Shown: piece by piece, positions 62,638 to 64,000 of the stretch | Numbering within the stretch: the first letter of the stretch is position 1 | Layout of the letters: every line of letters begins with the position of its first letter | Translations under genes and position numbers: made by a program | Assembly (NCBI GenBank): GCA_017643395.1 | Contig: JAEPNP010000001.1 | Coordinates: 1,989,806-2,053,805 of the forward strand | Length of the DNA: 64,000 nt | From: Rhodothermales bacterium | GTDB taxonomy: Bacteria > Bacteroidota > Rhodothermia > Rhodothermales > UBA10348 | Direction: 5' to 3' | The notes under the pieces: generated by a model | Told to the model about the DNA's origin: nothing | What the model saw: only the letters and a program-made list of their open reading frames with translations | Database searches by the model: none

Positions 62638-63672
62638 ATGAAACGCAACATTCTGCTTGGGCTCGTGATCGTGTCCATGCTGGGGCTTTCCGCGATGGAT
62701 GCGTACGCCGGCGACAAAAAGCGCCGCGGTACCGCCGGAGCGTCGCAGCTGCTGATCCCAGTGACTGCGCGCAACGCCTCGCTGGGGTCGTCGGCCACGA
62801 GCGGTCTCAATGACCTGATGGGTCTGGAGGCTATTTATTCCAACCCCGCCGGCCTGGTTAACACCCAGGGCACGGGCGCCATCTTCAGCCGGATGGAGTA
62901 CGTCGCCGACATCGGCGTCAACTACTTCGGCGTGGCGCAGAACTTCGGTCAGAGCTCTCTGGCCTTCACCGTGACCTCCTGGGACTTCGGAGCCATTCCG
63001 AAGCAGACCGAAACGTCGCCTGAAGTCTCTTCAGTGACCTACGACGCTTCGTTCGTGACGGCTGGTCTCACCTACGCCCGCCAGTTCACCGACCGTATTG
63101 CGGCCGGTGCTACACTGAAGGTCGTCACCGAGTCCATCGACGATGTCTCCGGCTCTGCCGTAGCCGTTGATGCCGGTATGACCTACGTGGTTGGCGAGTC
63201 TGGCCTGCGCCTCGGCGTGAGCCTGAAGAACATCGGCACCGAGCTGTCCTACAGCGGTGTTGGTCTGACCCGTCAGACCCGCATCCCGGGACAGGCTCCG
63301 GACGCTACCAACAACGCGCTCGTGATCGAGAGCGAAGGCGTGGAGCTTCCGTCGCTGCTGAACTTCGGTGTGGCCTACACACGGGAGATGGGCGCTGGCG
63401 CGCTCGTAACCGTGCTGGGCAACTTCCGCTCGAACTCGTTCGACCAGGACCAGTACTCGGGTGGCATCGAAGTCAATCTCTTCGAGATGCTCGACCTGCG
63501 TGGCGGCTTCGAGGTGATTCCGGATCAGGATCTGTCCATGTTCACCGGCGCCAACTTCGGTGCCGGTCTGAACGTGGAGTTCGGTGGAACCATGCTCCAC
63601 CTGGACTACGCCTACCGGGCCACGGACTTCTTTGACAACGTCCAGATGTTCACGCTCGGAGTCGACCTGTAG
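62638..63672 (+). CDS. PorV/PorQ-family outer-membrane protein
   Basis: 344 residues; signal peptide MKRNILLGLVIVSMLGLSAMDAYAG and a good ribosome site (ACGGAGGAATTCCG). FadL-like barrel: the signature ASQLLIPVTARNASLGSSATSGLNDLMGLEAIYSNPAGLVNTQGTGAIFSRMEYVADIGVNYFGVAQNFGQSSLAF is typical of PorV/PorQ proteins. The chain ends DFFDNVQMFTLGVDL. PorV shuttles T9SS cargo from the translocon to the surface attachment complex. It follows a cargo gene, so it may be dedicated to that protein; the main PorV gene may lie elsewhere. Confidence 0.92.
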   Translation: MKRNILLGLVIVSMLGLSAMDAYAGDKKRRGTAGASQLLIPVTARNASLGSSATSGLNDLMGLEAIYSNPAGLVNTQGTGAIFSRMEYVADIGVNYFGVAQNFGQSSLAFTVTSWDFGAIPKQTETSPEVSSVTYDASFVTAGLTYARQFTDRIAAGATLKVVTESIDDVSGSAVAVDAGMTYVVGESGLRLGVSLKNIGTELSYSGVGLTRQTRIPGQAPDATNNALVIESEGVELPSLLNFGVAYTREMGAGALVTVLGNFRSNSFDQDQYSGGIEVNLFEMLDLRGGFEVIPDQDLSMFTGANFGAGLNVEFGGTMLHLDYAYRATDFFDNVQMFTLGVDL

Positions 63673-63707
63673 ACCCCTTGTGTAGACTCTGAATGTGAGT
63701 CCTTTTG

Positions 63708-63742
63708 AAAGGGCCGGCCCCGACGGGGTCGGCCCTTTCTCA
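63708..63742 (+). terminator. Terminator-like hairpin after the PorV gene
   Basis: AAAGGGCCGGCCCC (63708-63721) pairs with GGGGTCGGCCCTTT (63725-63738), 14 pairs including one G-T, around a GAC loop. The T side is TTTCTC rather than a clean run. It closes the three-gene module. Confidence 0.8.
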
Positions 63743-63799
63743 TGGGGGCAATTTCCGCGGCCGATTGCACCTTTCGCTGTAATCGGCGTTACTGACGTG

Positions 63800-64000
63800 A
63801 TGCGCCTCATTGCGCTCATAGCCCTTCTGGTGGCCTCTCCTGCGACACTGCATGGGCAGGCGCTGGCACTGCGCGTCGCGACGGAGACGCAGCAGCTACA
63901 GACAAGCTCTCACGGCATCGGGGTGTCGGCGTTCGACATCGATCGTGACGGCCTGCCAGACATTACCATCGCCGCCTGGGAAGGGGCGTCGCGTGTGTTT
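63800..64000 (+). CDS. FG-GAP/VCBS-repeat exported protein (3' truncated by window)
   Basis: 67 codons are visible and the frame is open to the right edge. MRLIALIALLVASPATLHGQA is a signal peptide without a lipobox Cys. The mature start LRVATETQQLQTSSHGIGVSAFDIDRDGLPDITIAAWEGASRVF contains a first FG-GAP calcium motif (DIDRDGLPD), as in the lipoproteins at 36452-44996. Whether it carries an ASPIC/UnbV domain cannot be seen. It starts after the PorV terminator, so it may have its own promoter. Confidence 0.75.
   Translation, partial: MRLIALIALLVASPATLHGQALALRVATETQQLQTSSHGIGVSAFDIDRDGLPDITIAAWEGASRVF

Overview
High-GC bacterial window with no mobile elements, rRNA, tRNA or CRISPR seen. Gene content points to the Bacteroidota/Rhodothermota side of the tree: a SusC/SusD pair, a type IX secretion (T9SS) C-terminal sorting domain, a PorV/PorQ-family protein, CRTAC-type (ASPIC/UnbV) lipoproteins, a GWxTD-like protein and menaquinone genes. 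The GC-rich base composition and the TonB receptor / T9SS cargo / PorV order favour a Rhodothermales-like organism; this is inference. Genes are packed tightly, with many 1-4 base stop/start overlaps (ATGA, GTGA, TGATG), so translational coupling is common.

Layout. 1-7.4 kb: surface-glycan genes (end of a YfhO-type membrane protein, two glycosyltransferases, two UDP-GlcNAc 2-epimerase paralogues, a Wzx-type flippase), with a convergent intergenic region made of degenerate repeats at 4.28-4.69 kb. 7.4-11.4 kb: menaquinone genes menB-menA-menC-menE, coupled by overlaps from menB to menE. 11.5-15.1 kb: GNAT acetyltransferase, a Cys-rich membrane mini-protein, a front-end-type desaturase, mscL and an alpha/beta hydrolase. 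15.3-24.6 kb: metH, bioY, a TPR protein, a VWA protein, rsmA, a 51-bp tandem repeat array with a second copy of the rsmA tail beyond it, and mgtE. 24.6-29.2 kb: a lipoprotein, a partial cytochrome c maturation cluster on the minus strand (ccmB-C-D-E, no ccmA or ccmF), murB and an SPFH protein.

29.4-47.5 kb is the most distinctive block: a promoter with a dyad over its -35 element drives susC-susD; then come a small lipoprotein, an M14-type zinc carboxypeptidase lipoprotein, three large beta-propeller (VCBS/ASPIC-UnbV) lipoproteins and a GWxTD-like exported protein, with a small MGMT-family gene coupled at the end. It looks like an outer-membrane capture and uptake locus whose substrate cannot be read from sequence.

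47.5-54.9 kb is housekeeping (aroA and add on minus; tatA, gatA, sucD, engB, serA on plus). 55.0-63.7 kb is a second envelope module: a sigma70-like promoter, a roughly 490-nt leader with a strong hairpin and a strong Shine-Dalgarno, a TonB-dependent receptor, a T9SS cargo protein and a PorV/PorQ protein, separated by GC-rich hairpins and closed by a terminator-like hairpin. The right edge cuts another FG-GAP/VCBS protein.

All calls come from reading motifs and context; no database search was run.
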